Assembly: GCA_011947345.1 (NCBI GenBank) | Contig: JAAVTG010000562.1 | Coordinates: 186,001 to 250,000, forward strand | Origin: Phytophthora quininea | Taxonomy: Eukaryota; Oomycota; Peronosporomycetes; Peronosporales; Peronosporaceae | Direction: 5' to 3' | DNA length: 64,000 bases | Shown here: in pieces, positions 1 through 12,571 of the stretch | Numbering within the stretch: the first letter of the stretch is position 1 | Layout: every line of letters begins with the position of its first letter | Translations under genes and position numbers: made by a program | The notes under the pieces: generated by a model | The model's database searches: none | Told to the model about the DNA's origin: nothing | Seen by the model: the letters and a program-made list of their open reading frames with translations, nothing else

Positions 1-900
1 CGCGTATCGGCTGTACCGGTGAACGATCGCGACAACAACACTTAACAAGACATTTCTGACGCTTCAGGTCGTGATGAAGCAGATATTGAGCAGTGGTGGC
101 GGCAACAACTTTCGCATCGCCCACATGCAGAAGGACAAGCTGCTTAATGCGGGCGAGCTGCCAGTCTCTGTGTTATGCGATGCACGCACGCTCTTCGATG
201 CCCAAATGGCAATCACAACGATAACCACAGCTCAGTTTCAATCGGATACGCTACGAGCTTCTTCCAGTTCGTCTGGACGACGACGTACTTCAGCAGAACC
301 GGCAGCTGTAGAGCTCGACACTCCTCTGCTTGATCCGTTTCTCTTGTTATAGCTCGTCGAAGTAGCAAACCTCTGCCCTCATATATATTGACAAAAGAAC
401 GAGGCGGAGCTATGCGCATTTTTTTAATTCGTTCACTATTTTCTGAGCGGAGGTAGTACTATGTGTTCAGGAGCTATTATTATTTGATAAGACAACTAGA
501 TACGACATAGGTAGCCCAAGAACAGCACTGCCGTGTGAAAATAATTCCAATTGAATAATGTTTTTATTTTACCTATAGTAAAGTCGCAGCCACTGCGCTC
601 TGGGGAGCTCGTCCCAGTCTCTAGGCTGGAGTGACTTCCAACTACATTATCCTGCTAGGTAGTGCAAACGCAGCGCAATTCGCAGTTCGTAAGAATGGTG
701 CTAGGAGTCGACTATTTTTTTACTGTAATAGGGTACCGTTTTTATCGTCTCGCCAAAACAAGATACAAAAATTGCTCTCGCCAAAACTGGTTACAAAAAT
801 AAAATCTGAATAGCATATAAATGTATTTTAATCGATGTTAGAGTGAGACGAGGTGGTGAACCTTTATCGCCCAAATGTATAGCGGCCCTCTTTAGATACG
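1..900. other. Left edge, no recognisable gene
   Basis: AT-rich non-coding-looking sequence. Short open frames occur on both strands, the longest 93 codons at 71-352 (+), but none shows a recognisable domain, signal peptide or splice structure. I see no RNA gene or repeat here. Confidence 0.5.
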
Positions 901-904
901 CCCA

Positions 905-2165
905 GATCAGAGACCCCAGTCCTAAGATCTAGGTCTGGGATTCCCAATCCGGGGTGGTGTATGATTTACCGCAAGGCACCGTCCACGCGACTTGGGGTAG
1001 AAGTAATGACTAAGCTCCAAATAGGACTAGACTTCCAGAACCCAGAACCAGGATTTTTAGTCCAGGATCAGGATTCTCGATTCCAGGATCAAGAAGCTCA
1101 CGCAATCTCCACACGTTCGTACATCACCAATAAAACCACAACAATAGTTCACACGACACGAAATGCAGGTCCTTGTTCTTTAGTTAGCCGAGGACTTGGG
1201 CTAATTCACCAGTGTCGATCGGGGTTTTAGGTCCTGGATAACTGGTCGATCCAAGGCACCCACAATGCAACGCGCACCACTCCCTGAGAGAAAATGCACT
1301 TCTCAGATTCTGAGCTTATACCTTCGCTCCACACGAACAGTCGTCGGTCACATCCTTGGCTGCCGACTGATGGTCCAGGATCCCGAGGCACAGGAATATG
1401 AAATGGGAAGGCGCAAGACCCCACTAGTATATAAAATAGGGAGGGTTTTAGCCCAGGTCGAACGGCGTCCTGGTCCCCAACCTAACTCGACTCGGAGCGG
1501 TTGGAGTCCCACAGACGTCTCGCAGGCGCACCCAATGTGATCCTTGCTCCAGAGCTATAGTGCACCTTGATCCCCTTGCGCAAATTGGTGGCGCGATGAC
1601 GTGGCGACTTGTGGGTTACAGGGAAAATGAACTCTGTTAAAGTTTAAGTTAGCGTTCTCTGCATGCTTACAGATTTGCCTGATTTATATGTGGTCCACGT
1701 CATCTTGTGTTGTCATGATTTCAGTATGGTGGTCCTGGTTGCACGTCTGAACAGTCACCCCTAATTGAGCAACTTGACCTTTCAGGAAATACATGTAAAG
1801 ATCGCAGGCGACCCTTCAATTTCCAGGACCTGGATCCTGGATCAGGATCTGCTGTCCTTGATAACTTGAATGCCGGAGAACTTGGAGCATCGAGAGAGTT
1901 AGAGTATAGAACTCCACTCACCTGAATCTGGGATAAGGAATCCAGGATCAGGGAAGTCTCAACCACGATCCAGGATGAGAGAGTCTTGACATCTCGGATC
2001 CGGGATCTCTGGTCATTGGCAATCACTCTTGGACAAATAACTTGAAGGTGTGGAATAAAATATGTTCCCCTTCCAGGATCAAGACTTGGATCTTGGCTTG
2101 GTGGTGACTTGTGATTTGCATCCAAGATCCTGAACTGAGGACCCAAGATCCAGATCCTGACCATC
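905..2165. repeat. Field of degenerate CCAGGATC / GATCCTGG repeats
   Basis: Variants of CCAGGATC, CCTGGATC and GGATCAGGAT recur in both orientations about fifteen times, for example near 1060, 1083, 1375, 1825-1850, 1940, 1965, 1995, 2075, 2125 and 2150. Spacing is irregular, so this is not a simple tandem satellite. Open frames across it (177 codons on the minus strand at 1721-2254) have compositions dictated by the repeat and are not credible genes. It may be an old, diverged repeat array or the inside of a non-autonomous element; I could not find its ends. Confidence 0.55.
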
Positions 2166-2413
2166 GCAACAGTCCCTAGGTTATGCCACATAAACAGTTG
2201 GCCTCTCTGGCTCCATTTTTGAACCCAAATCAGAAGCCACCTTACTTTAGCCAATAGAAAGTCTCCATCCGAAGAAAAAATAAGTGCCTCGTGTCAAGAG
2301 TCACAAAGAGAATGTGTGGCTTCGTACTTAATCATTGTTGCCACCGCGAAGGCACCTCGTATGTGGTATGGAGCACAGAGTCACACAATAGCATAAATGA
2401 CGCTATATAATTT

Positions 2414-2880
2414 CTATATTTCATGACATTTAAACGTGCAAGAGATTGCGCAACCAACGGCATGTTTCTCGAGTGTAACGCGATTGTTGTTTGAAGGTCC
2501 CAATAGGAACTCTACAGTTTGACGCGGTTCTGTGGGGCGGCAAGGTCGCCAATATCGACGAACAGAGGCAAAATGACTGTGCTTCGTGTTTTGTTGTGTT
2601 AACATCAGTTGAAACTCCCTTTTCTCCTGCCCACGCTACTGTCAGGAATAATTGCGCCCTGGAATTGGTTGATTTCACAAAGTAGTTGTTCCTCTTTCCT
2701 GTAGGACGGCTCCAACTGTGCGTGTAGCTCAGTCTACGGAAGTGTGTATTGGACGAATTCGGAATCTTTGTTGGAGTCGCAAGAGTACCTGGCGTTTCCA
2801 AATCGGCGTTTCTTGCAGCAACACTAGTCGACGTTTTCTTCTTGAAAACCTGGTTGGTGTCGTTCTGATACCGGTCTAAC
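2414..2880 (-). other. Unassigned open frame, about 150 codons
   Basis: An open frame without an ATG at its 5' end and without recognisable motifs. It lies between the CCAGGATC repeat field and eroded transposon sequence. I do not regard it as a confident gene. The stretch from 2880 to 3315 shows nothing recognisable. Confidence 0.15.
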
Positions 2881-3315
2881 ACTGCAATGAACTCATCCTA
2901 TGACGCAATGTAGCGCTGCTCCGGAGGGAGCAGACACGCTGGTACTATACGAGGTTGCGGGGGTTGGCTGGAGCTGGGTGATATCTGTTCCACAATACCA
3001 GAATCCCGACGCGACGCTCCCAATTCTTGGACCATTTCGAAAGTGAAAGGCTGAGAGAGACTCGGGGGGAGATCGGGAGAGGGGGTGTTTTCTAATGTTA
3101 CAAGTGATCGAATGTCGTGGTTTTTCCTATTGCCGGGATTTTACATTTGTATGACCGTCACACTCTCATTGTGACTTTATCCACTTCCAAATCAAAAATC
3201 TCTGACCGTCGACCTTCTCCGACGCGTACCGGAAAAGCGGTACGTATGAGGGACAAGAGTCCATCAGAAAGTAGTCTAAAAAACAGATTTAAAACCACAT
3301 GTAGATATGGGAATC

Positions 3316-4041
3316 CTAAGAGAGCCATACAAAGGCGAATTTAGGCGGGTTCCAGGGCTCTAAACGGCCTGTGGGCAAAGATAGAGGCGAAGAAATGTAT
3401 TTTCGCGCTGCAGAGCCCTGTGCGTAGCTTGGATGGTGGTTTGTTGCTGCTTGTGTCCTCAATTGTTTCGTGTAGTGTTGGTGTCGTACATGTTTGTTGC
3501 AGAGCTTAGCCTTCATTACAGGCAAGCGAGCGTCGAGTGTCTTGTTCACTTGTATTAACGGTTCAATCAAGGCGGTTTGATGGAGAAACACAGGGTGCTT
3601 GGTAACGTCGGTCGATGCTTCTTGTGAGGGTCTGGTAGTTCTTTCCTCGGTGGGTTTTGGGTCACAGGTCAGGTGGGACAACCAAGCCAGCAAGTCATCG
3701 ACAGAAAAGCCTTTCTTGACAGCACAACCCTCCAGCCGCTGGATCGCAGGGCCATTAGCCGACAGAGCCTTCAACGCTGGGTAGTGGCGGAGCAGGTACG
3801 TCATGAGAGTCTGGAGCACTAGTGCGCTGACGTTATATCGTGCGGTGTCAATCCCAGACGAAGCGACGAATAGCGCTGATGCAACGGAGCCAATTTTCGG
3901 GTGCGTGTCCTAGTCGAAGGCGTCGAGCGATAACACATGGACTTCTGCGTTGGGCTTGTGGTTGCTCAAGATGCGAGCGATCTTGTGGTCTTCTGCCGGA
4001 GTGTTGAAGACATACGCAAAGGCCTTATTCGTCGCCGTCAT
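3316..4041 (-). pseudogene. Unidentified protein remnant with in-frame stop
   Basis: From an ATG at 4041 one frame stays open for 242 codons except for a TAG at 3910-3912. Composition is protein-like: an alternating helical stretch with an AFAYVFN start and a basic, His/Gln-rich tail. I recognise no domain. Just upstream on the same strand (4170-4560) further protein-like stretches occur in shifting frames, including KNWLLDQFP and a Ser/Glu-rich end. The whole may be one decayed transposon gene. The in-frame stop and the frame changes argue against function. Confidence is for a coding remnant, not for identity. Confidence 0.35.
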
Positions 4042-4169
4042 GTTCCACGCGCCTCGGTCGAAGATTCATTGCACGCACATTCCGTCCCCGTTGGTATGCT
4101 GAGCTCCTCCACGACGGAAGGAGTGCGACTTCACGCGTTCCGTGACACCGGCCTTCTCTACGACTCTTC

Positions 4170-4566
4170 TCAAGACTCTGATGACGTAGCCATGGATTCC
4201 GGGGCGTCGTCGGCAAGTTTCTCTCCATCTGCAGCGTCTTCAATCCGTGGAAGCAGTTGAATACAGGTGCATGACCCCATCTTGAGCGACTTCTTGGTGC
4301 GTGCTAGCACCTTGTTGACGAAGGTCTCAGACTCTCTCTTCATGCAGTAATGCTTCAGCACTTGGCCCGTATTGAGCAGCACCTTGTCCGTAGCTTGGCG
4401 GACCTGAGGGAACTGGTCCAGCAGCCAGTTCTTGGCCTGTCAGTATTACTGCATGACTGAGTGCCTGGCCAAGATCTGACCCTTGCGTCACTCCTTGAAG
4501 GCCAGGAACAAGCCAAACTTGTCCACTATCACTTCCAGCATAAACGGGCATTTTCGCCATGCACAC
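4170..4566 (-). pseudogene. Eroded coding remnant upstream of 3316-4041
   Basis: Minus-strand frames here read as protein in pieces: a hydrophobic VDKFGLFLAFKE-like stretch, then KNWLLDQFP, then a lysine-rich segment ending in an acidic Ser-rich tail at 4170. Stops and at least one frame change separate the pieces. A hAT-like or other transposase origin is possible from its general character, but no catalytic motif is visible, so I leave it unassigned. Confidence 0.2.
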
Positions 4567-5250
4567 GGCGAGGTACTCTCAGGTGACACCTTCATCCGCT
4601 AGGAGCTTCTTGAACGAGCGCGCTGCGCTATCGCGTGTAAGCTTCGTGCTAGTCGGTGTGAGGTCGCGCACTTATTTCCATTCGACCCTGGTGAACCTCG
4701 CAAAATTCCTGTCTCTCCGAAAAATGTGTATGACATTACACGATGTAGTCCGGCCGTCAGTTTGCTGAGAATGAACTATTCGCGCTGAGTTCATTTGATC
4801 GCATTTCCATGATGAACAGGTGTACCCAAAACGCAATAAGATGTCAGCGTTTTCCAAATGAGACTGCGTCAAACAAAATCTTACTAATCAACCAAGGTAC
4901 GAATCACGATTTGAGCACACCATTGTAAAGCGGAGCGTCTCCTCTTTCCGTTGAGGCCCCAAACGAAGAAACCTATTAAGCCGTTTTCGAGGAATCGGTC
5001 GACGGAAAAAATATCTCGGCTCCGAGGTGCAAAGTCGATTTTTTGTTATTGGCGAATTAGGGGTAAAATCGTCCAAGGAATCGCATGATGGTCTCCATTT
5101 TAGATAAATCGAACTCTAATAGCTCCAAATCGTCCTTTAAACGATGTAGCCAAGTGTAATGTTTGATTTTTTTACAAATTTCGAAATCATATACAGCGCG
5201 GAGGTAAGTATCTTTTCGATTTACCATCAACATCTGCAACTAAATTTCAA
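4567..5250. other. Gene-free stretch
   Basis: AT-rich sequence with only short, unconvincing open frames. It lies 3' of the DUF7869-type gene and may contain that element's terminus. I looked for inverted repeats matching 7540-7700 and saw only vague similarity (AAGCCGTTT with TTCGAG on both sides), not a convincing pair. Confidence 0.4.
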
Positions 5251-7517
5251 CTACTTCTTGCGCGGTGTCTTGCGCTTCTTCGCTGGAGCTCCGTCAGTGT
5301 CCTTCTCCACCTCCTCTCGTCCGCGACGATCCTGATTTGCCTTCGCAGCTTTTGCCATAGCTCCACGGTGCGCCAGGCGCGCCTGCTTCGCAGCTTTTGC
5401 GTCCACTCCTTCCTGCTCGGTGGGTTTTGCGTAGATAGGATCGCTTCGAAATTCCTCCAGCACGTACGGACGGATATTATAATACATGCTCTCCCGCTTT
5501 TCCACATTTGGCGGCGGCGGCGGGAGCACTTCCACGTGTTCGGTCATCATTGTCGTCACCTTCGCCTTTGTCGTGAGGCGGCCGTCAATGTTACGGCGCA
5601 GGTCCTTGATCACCGGTTCATCGTCAGGACCCTTTCGGCAGAAAACAACACCCGGGCTGGACTCATCCATCGAAAAATCTGGAACTGCTGAATCCCTTCC
5701 AAACGCTTGTACAGCTCCGTCAGCACTTCTTTGTAGGTTTTAAATTGCTCGCTTCCACGGGAATGTGGACCGTGACCGAGTTCACGGCTGCTTCTTTCAC
5801 TATATCCACAAGATGCGCCACAGTGTAGCACTCGCCAGAAGCAAAATGCTTGCGAATGTGACCGAATCCGCGGTCGCAGGAATTTTTGTGTGGCCTTTCA
5901 CAAAAACTTGTAATCAACATGCTTCAGCATCCCCATGTCAACCTGCGCCAGCAAGAACTTGATCACGTAGTTGTTTTTGTTTTGACCTGAACAGTTGTCC
6001 GCGTAAATAGTCAAGCGTGTCTTGCCCTCATCCAAGATCTTGGTTCGCAGGAAATGCTCCAGCATCGAGTTGATCTGATCACTGCCTTTGCCACGTGTCG
6101 TTTCGTCGTACAAGTAGTTCGTCTGCACACCCTCATTCTCGTAGAAAATGCTGAAGCAACTCTCAGACAGTAGCGAACAGAAGTACCACTGCGACGGGGT
6201 ATTTGCGGTACTGGGCACTGTCAAATTTTGCGAGTAGTCCATGACGATGACTGCATGGTCATCCGAGACTGCTGCCTTGTCGGTCTTGTACTCCTGGCTA
6301 GAGACATAACAAAATGATACCAATATCCGCTGTCAAAAGTTACCAGTAAATCATCGTGATACCAATCTCCCTTACCGCATTCTGCGTGCAGACTCTGTGT
6401 GTCTTGCCAGTGCCTCCGTTTTGTCAGCAGTAGCACTTCTTCGCATGCTGGACTGATAGATCGAGCAGACGTCACACACATTGCTCCTCGGCGACCGAAT
6501 GCGAATCGTCGGGCAGTGGAGGGTCAGCAGCTTTCTCAGCGTTGAACGGGCCGGCTCGCGCACCCGGAGGCGGATCTGCTCTACATAGGTGTGCATCTCG
6601 TCGTAGATCACGTCCCACGTAAAGTGTGCAGGCAGCAGCGTATACATCTCACTGCTGTAGTACCTCTTCACGACACCTTCCTTGGTCTTTTCCATCCGCA
6701 CTCGCACAGGCACCACCTCGCCCACTTCTTCCGCGAACTCCTTGAACCACTTGACCTGCCACACCAAATCCACTGCGGCTGCATTCTTGTTCAACTTGTT
6801 GCCATGGGCCTTGGCCCCGATATTTCCATCACGAATGTGCTTTTCGTAACGCTGCACAGTAAGCGGAGTTATTCCATAGCAGCGAGCAAACGTAGGTCGG
6901 CAAACCTTGCCAACAAACGGAAGGTAGTAGTTGAACTTGGCGCGGAGTCCATAACCACGTGCTCGATCGACAGGAATCTGCATCAATGTCCCCAGCAGCG
7001 TGTTCAGGCTAATTGTCCTTTCGTCTCTGCTCATCGTGGACAGGGAACACACGAACGACTCCAGCTCCTTCGCCTTGCCCTCTACGCAGCGGTTCTCGCA
7101 CTCATCGGCCTGAATAATCGAGCTAACCTCCTGCTGCAGATCGTGGTCCATCAGATAGATACTAATGTCCTCATCCTCACCTGCACCGTTGTCACTCTCG
7201 GCGCTCTCTGCTGTAAGAGGCTCTTCGTCCTCGCTGGACGCATGAGAATCGGGGGTGAAGTCCTCGTCCCCACTGTCGTCCAACTCGTCACTATCGCCGG
7301 CTTCACTGCTGGCGCCGTCACCTTCGTCTTCGTCTTCGTTTTCGTGATTGTCCTCCTCACTCACTGCCGTGCACGTAGCCGCACCATCCGCCTTGTCAGG
7401 TCCACTGGCGACAGGCTTGTGAGGGCGGTGGTCGTAGCTCTGGTCGAGTCGCGCCAATTCGCTGCTTTCCCCGTCAACGGCGGCCGCTCCAGACGCGTAA
7501 GCTGCAAGTTCTTCCAT
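5251..7517 (-). pseudogene. DUF7869-type transposase-like gene, frameshifted
   Basis: The start at ATG 7517 opens a very acidic N-terminal region (Asp/Glu/Ser-rich, about residues 30-120). A conserved middle part follows (FARCYGI, AHGNKLNKN), then a Cys pair (VCDVCSIY). A 78 bp GT-AG intron (6298-6375) joins to the core domain, which contains the hallmark YADNCSGQNKN; families with DxCxGQNKN are grouped as DUF7869 and are thought to derive from DNA-transposon enzymes. The C-terminus is lysine-rich and looks nuclear (AKKRKTPRKK). The frame must shift near 5905, near 5890, near 5735 and near 5668; three of these lie in runs of A or T or beside them. Either the copy is decayed or the draft sequence dropped bases. 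The gene sits among other mobile sequences, and no terminal repeats were found with confidence. Confidence 0.7.
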
Positions 7518-7740
7518 GGCTGCTGCTGGCAAAACACTTCGATCAATTTTTTGAAAATGGAAAATGGCCTCTAGCTCGGTAATTCACTTACGTACGATTT
7601 TCGGTCGGTCAACTTCAAAGCCGTTTATCTCGAAAACTCAAAATGGTTGATTAGTATCATTTGGTGCGCCGCAGTCTCAAATATGTACGAAGGGTTTGAG
7701 TCAATTGGCTCAGAAGAGCTGAAGCAAGCCTTACTCGAGG

Positions 7741-10700
7741 ATGAGCAGCTCAGACAAGGGCGTCGTACTTTTCGGTCAGACAAGGACTCCTTGCGCACAA
7801 ATTCCTGAAGTCTGTCGAAATTGCATCTGCAGCAGTGTGGGGAGCAATACCGAGCGCGCTAAGTGTAGACAGAAAGCGTTCGCCTATCAAATGCGTTTTG
7901 GGCAGCCGTCACTCTTCCTGATGCTGACACCGAACACCGATAACTCACTCACGGTATCTCACTACGCTGAAGTTTCGTCGGTCTCGTCACTTTTTGATAT
8001 TTTGGACACCAAGATGCCCACAAAGGCCAGTTTACGTGAAGCAAGTTTGGGGAACGATTGCGCAGCAACTCGTTTGTTCATGCGCAATGTCGATGCTTTT
8101 ATTGAGCACGTATTAGGATTAACCCGACGAGCCATGAGCGGATGCCGTTCCGTGGGTTGGTTGGTGATGTCGAGGCATATTTCGGCACGGTGGAAACGCA
8201 GGGGAGGAGATCACTTCATCTTCATATATTGGTGTGGTTGAAAGGTATTCCTTCTTGCACGATTGAGCTGGAAAACGTTTTGAATGACCCTCGTGGCCAA
8301 GAATTTAGAGAGCGTGTTAAAACCTACGTGGAGAGCATCGTGTCAAACAGTCTTCCACTCCCTGTCGAAAAGTACTCTTGCACTAAGTGTGGGGCCCCGT
8401 ATTCGCAGTTAGTTGGTTAGGGAATCCCGCAGCGCGCTCGACAGAATCCACGAAGCGGGATATTCAGCTCTCGAATGCACAGCTCTGTTGTGGAGCCTGC
8501 GCTCGTGCAATGTGGAGCTTGTAGCACTAAATTCAGCTCGCAACATGTACTCAGAAATGTTCTTCTCTAAAGCCGACCGCTTCATTGGCCTCCGCGGGAA
8601 CGAGCACTTACAGCTACCGAAATTAATGAAACTGCGATACAAGAAATGGTGTCTAGAAACTCCTATTCTCAGGCGATTGATGTTATTGCCGAGTGAGAGA
8701 GAACACAGCTGTCTATGAGAGTCAATTGCAAACTCCTTTTGGACTGTTGTCTACATCGGAAACGGACAACTTGATTGCAGCTAACGATTTTTCAAATTCT
8801 ACACGTGCAAGTGACGAAGACCCTTCCAAAACGACGAATCGACGCGACTAATTGAGGCACTCCACCTATGCTATCACTCTGCCGAATGGAGTGTCGTGGG
8901 ATGGACTACATGTTATCGGTGCTGGTAGTTTTACTAAATCAGCATTGGTGAACTCACACAAGCAGCTGTTGCAAAGTATCGAAGACCACCGCGAATGGCT
9001 CCTACTGTCGGTATCTTTTTCCTCGTGATGGTGTTGACCAGACTTCGTTTGATTCATGTGGAGTCACGTTTCAGAGGAAAGTAGCCCACGAGTTTATTAA
9101 CGGGTTCAACTACCAGATCATGGCTGCATTCAAGTGCAACCACGACATCCAGTTCTTGCTGGGCGGGAAGGAGCATCACAGTGAATACACTATTGTACCA
9201 AGTATGTCACAAAACAGCAAAAACGACTAGACTCTGTTGTTGTTATGCCATTGGCGGCTTTCCATCGGTGATAGGAACGTGAAATACAAGCTGAAGGGTG
9301 CAACAAACCACAATCCACAGAATGGCTGGCGAAAGCAAGAAAACGTGTGGCGTCCATGGTGTATACCATGACAAGTCGTCAAGAGGTTGCAGGACTCTTG
9401 GCAGCGCTTTACTTATATCGCGGTTCGTGCCGATATGAAAGTTCGAGGTGCACATTTGTGCCACTCCATGATACTATACGACAGTTATGCGCAACTGACG
9501 AATATTCGTGCCGCCTTGTCGATGAAAGCGAACAGTCGGAGGCGCCTCGGTTCCAGGCCGTATCCTTTCTGGATGACTACTTCTGTTGGCCCGATGCATT
9601 GGAAGGTATCAACGTGTACGAATTTGCCATGAGCTATTTCAGAAAGAAGGATAAAAATGCTCTGACCGCCGCGCTCCCTTTTAAGACATCACACCCATTA
9701 AGCACCTCGCACAGTCTTGGGAAACGCTACAAGGATGCAGTTCCAGTAATTCAGGGATTCCGCGTTCCGTACGTCACTGATAATTCACCGACTGACATTC
9801 GGTTAAAACATGCCATGTTGTCGTTGGTGTTGTTCAAGTCTTTTCGGAGGCTTGCGGATTTAATTGGTTCAACAAGTAATTCCGAAGACGTATGGTTAGA
9901 CTCATACGCACATTGGGAAGGTACTCGCAGTAGTTGTGTGATCAGGATTATTCATCACATTGATGATTATTTCTGTGGCGCCGATCGTACTGCACACGCA
10001 AAAGCAGGAGGAGTGGGCGCTGATCTTCCTGTATCGGTGCCTTCCGATGAATCCGACGATAACGATTCTCTATTTTCCTGTTGTGACTTCGACGACGACG
10101 ATAGTGTCGACGGTCTCGACAAATGCGAGTTGGTGGATCCGTGGCAGATGCATGACACCGATATCACTGTTATTCCTGACTCGGAAACTCTTGATCCCCG
10201 AAAATTCCCATCTGCTGGAGCTACAGATTCACGTGTTGCACGAATTCTACAAATATTTAAGTCGCAGCAGATGCTAGAAGACAGCGCAGTACGTGCGCTT
10301 ACACTGCAGCAATTTTCGACGACCCCATATGAGTTACCCACTGTGGTTGAAATGCGAAAGTGGGTTCTTGCTACTGCTACCGATAACACATCGCGTGAAT
10401 CCGCATCCACAGCGTTTTCGGTGAACGATGTCAAAGTGGTTGAGCTCCTTGATAAAGCTTTAGAGGAAGATTTGACGTCTTTGTGGAACCCAGGAGCAAC
10501 AAAACTTCGTAGTGGTCCAGGCAAATTTGCTGGTATCAGCGCAATATCACGGCACTATACGCTTAACGAAAAACAACATTGCGCGTTTCGATTGATAGGA
10601 AGAGCGTTGATGGAGAGATGGCGTAGCATGGAGTATCAACCGAGTACCAGTCAGAGGTGGCTCGAGGAGCTTCGCTGTGGCCAACTACGATTTTCCTCGG

Positions 10701-10742
10701 TGGTGAGGGTGGGACCAGGAAAAGCCGAGTTCTTGATGCTGT
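7741..10742 (+). pseudogene. Helitron 1 Rep portion
   Basis: The first segment has the Helitron-like N-terminal signature LTPNTDNSLTVSHYA followed by an HUH-type motif, LHLHILVWL, in the next frame (near 8200). The HUH histidines normally bind the metal used for DNA nicking. Later come a CTKCGAPYS zinc-finger-like stretch and an MAAFKCNHDIQFLL block near 9120. A long open part (9347-10744) carries RQEVAGLLAALYLYR and NVYEFAMSYFRKKD, both also present in Helitron 2. Frames change near 8150, 8420, 9060-9240 and around 9345, so no continuous protein can be made. The copy is almost certainly non-autonomous. Confidence 0.75.
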
Positions 10743-12125
10743 AGAAGCGTTGTGTGAAAGCTGGAATTGTTCGGCCTGCTTGATTAAGACAGCGCTAACC
10801 GGGAAAGCTGCAACTCCAGTACGTGGGAGGACATTAGCGAGTTTATTGCTTCAGCTGAAAAGGAAACGCGGGACGTCTTCACTCCACTTGGACATCTTGG
10901 TAATTGATGAAGTATCCATAATGAAGAAACATCAGTTAGCTCAGCTTGACAAAAGGTTGCGCAGGGCTAAGTACATCATGGGCGTACCGTTTGGAGGCGT
11001 TCATGTGATCCTTGTCGGCTATTTTCTCCAAAAAAAAAACGGTTGGTGGAGACCCGCTGTTTTTAAGATCCTACACAAAATCGTCGATAGCATGCGAACG
11101 AGTTTATCGGGTACCAACTATGGCAGACGTTTGATCGTGCCATCATTCTTGAAGAGTCCGTTCGATTTTGCGCGGATCCTAATTGAGGTCGTGGGTGTAA
11201 ATACGCACGTAAGGGAACATTGCTACCGGAATTTGTAGCACTCATTAATTCACGCATCGTTTCAGAGTCTCAAGCGCTGGAAGAGTGGAATTCAAGCTCT
11301 ACCTTACCTGCGTTTATTACTCCTGAAACACGACTCGAATGTCGACAAACAACCTGTTTATCGCCACCGTTGCAAAACACATGCCGACTGGCCAGTATCC
11401 TGTCCGAGTTACCGCTAACTTTAAGGGGCAATTAGACAAACTGGGAACAGCCGAAGTAAAAACTGTCATGGCACTTCCCGACACCAAGTTTGGGAGGATG
11501 GCACCCTACCTCGACCTTTTCACCGGGATGCCGATCCAATTAACGAAACATGTAAGGGCCGCAAAAGGTAGCAAACGGCACCTTCGGGACCCTTGAAGCG
11601 ATTATCTACGAGCCTGATACTACCTTCCGCACCGTACATGACAGTATCAGCGATGTGACCGTGAAGATACCAAGCGCAACTCCTTCCGGGCTGATTGTAA
11701 GGATACGGCAGCGGTCATGGTAGGGTGCGACTCGGATCTTTTCCCTTGTTTTCAGATGCACGACCCTATAAAGAGTCAAACATCAGCCTGGCACCAACAA
11801 AGTCTGGCAAGCCGCGTCAACTTTCTGTGCGCATCGATCAATTCCCGATTGTGTGCGCAATTTCGTCGACAGTGTATAAAGTTCAAGGCGAAACACTGGA
11901 CAACATGGTGGTTACAGAATGGCGATCAAAAATCAAGTTTCCAACAGGCCGGAGCAACCATATTTGCTAGTGTCGAGAGTAACATCTCGACGAGCGTTCA
12001 GAACAGCGTGCACGCTGACCGAAGACATAACCAGATGGGCTCGGCCTTCCGCTCAGGCGCTGAACGAAGAAGAACGGCTACAGAGACTAAGTGATGAAAC
12101 GCTGCAAAGTATACGTGCCCTTTAA
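10657..12125 (+). pseudogene. Helitron 1 Pif1-type helicase portion
   Basis: The Walker A site reads GGEGGTRKS where Pif1 helicases have GGxGGTGKS; an Arg replaces the Gly before the invariant Lys. Walker B is seen as LVIDEVSIM near 10905. The next motif (normally GDFxQLPPV) is damaged: GYFLQKK, running into ten A residues at 11030-11039. The C-terminal helicase motif (YKVQGETLDNMVV) is present near 11880. Several frame changes occur between 11240 and 11990. The altered Walker A plus the damaged motif III suggest real decay rather than only sequence error. Confidence 0.75.
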
Positions 12126-12154
12126 ATGCATTGGGTTTTACTGTTGTTTTTTTG

Positions 12155-12570
12155 TCATTCTGACCGCTGGTATAACGTAACAAGAACAAAACGAGGAATT
12201 GTTGTTCCAAATCGATTGAGGCGCCATAAAGACAACCACTTACAAAGCGAACTACACGTGGTAAAATGCAGCGTTCTTCCTCCTTGCTCACTTTCGAGGT
12301 TCGCCGAAGAAAAACGAATGGTAGCGATTAAAATGCTTCCGCAGCGATTCCGTGCCAGATGCCACGAATGGGCAGTTGTAGACGTAGCTAAACGGGTTGT
12401 CGTCGATGGTGTTGACGACGTCAATGACAGCGACAAGTTGCGGCTCGGACCCTTCGAACTCGTCGAGGTAAAACGGCATCTTCAAGAAGCCGTGAAGAAA
12501 CAAGTGGTTTGTGTCGTAGCCCGCTGGTGAGTAAATGAAATCGCCACGCATCAACATCATGTCCCCCTTG
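12155..12570 (-). pseudogene. 2OG-oxygenase/cupin-like and zinc-finger-like fragment
   Basis: A minus-strand open frame of 90 codons (12288-12560) begins inside a domain and contains LMRGDFIYSPAGYDTN. This pattern resembles a beta-strand block of the double-stranded beta-helix (JmjC or 2OG-Fe(II)) fold, where such proteins read KGDxxxFRGDxxHAG. It is followed by YNCPFVASGTESLRKHFNRYH, split here as YNCPF and LRKHFNRYH, which resembles a degenerate C2H2 finger with two terminal His. There is no start codon and the metal-binding His of the first block is missing. It lies exactly between the 3' sides of two Helitrons, elements known to pick up host gene pieces. Confidence 0.4.
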
Positions 12571-12571
12571 T

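Larger units (their letters stand above)
7690..12125 (+). mobile_element. Helitron 1, degenerate
   Basis: A rolling-circle (Helitron) element shown by its protein remnants in order: Rep/HUH domain (about 7900-8420), linker region (9060-10600) and Pif1-type helicase (10657-12125). Coding is broken by many frame changes. The true ends (5'-TC and 3' hairpin-CTRR) could not be fixed by eye, so the limits are those of coding homology. It faces Helitron 2 (minus strand, 12572-16748) tail to tail; the two proteins are related but clearly diverged. Confidence 0.8.

Noticed and set aside
6591..7574. Plus-strand open frame of 327 codons
   Set aside because: Antisense shadow of the acidic N-terminal region of the DUF7869-type gene; no domain.
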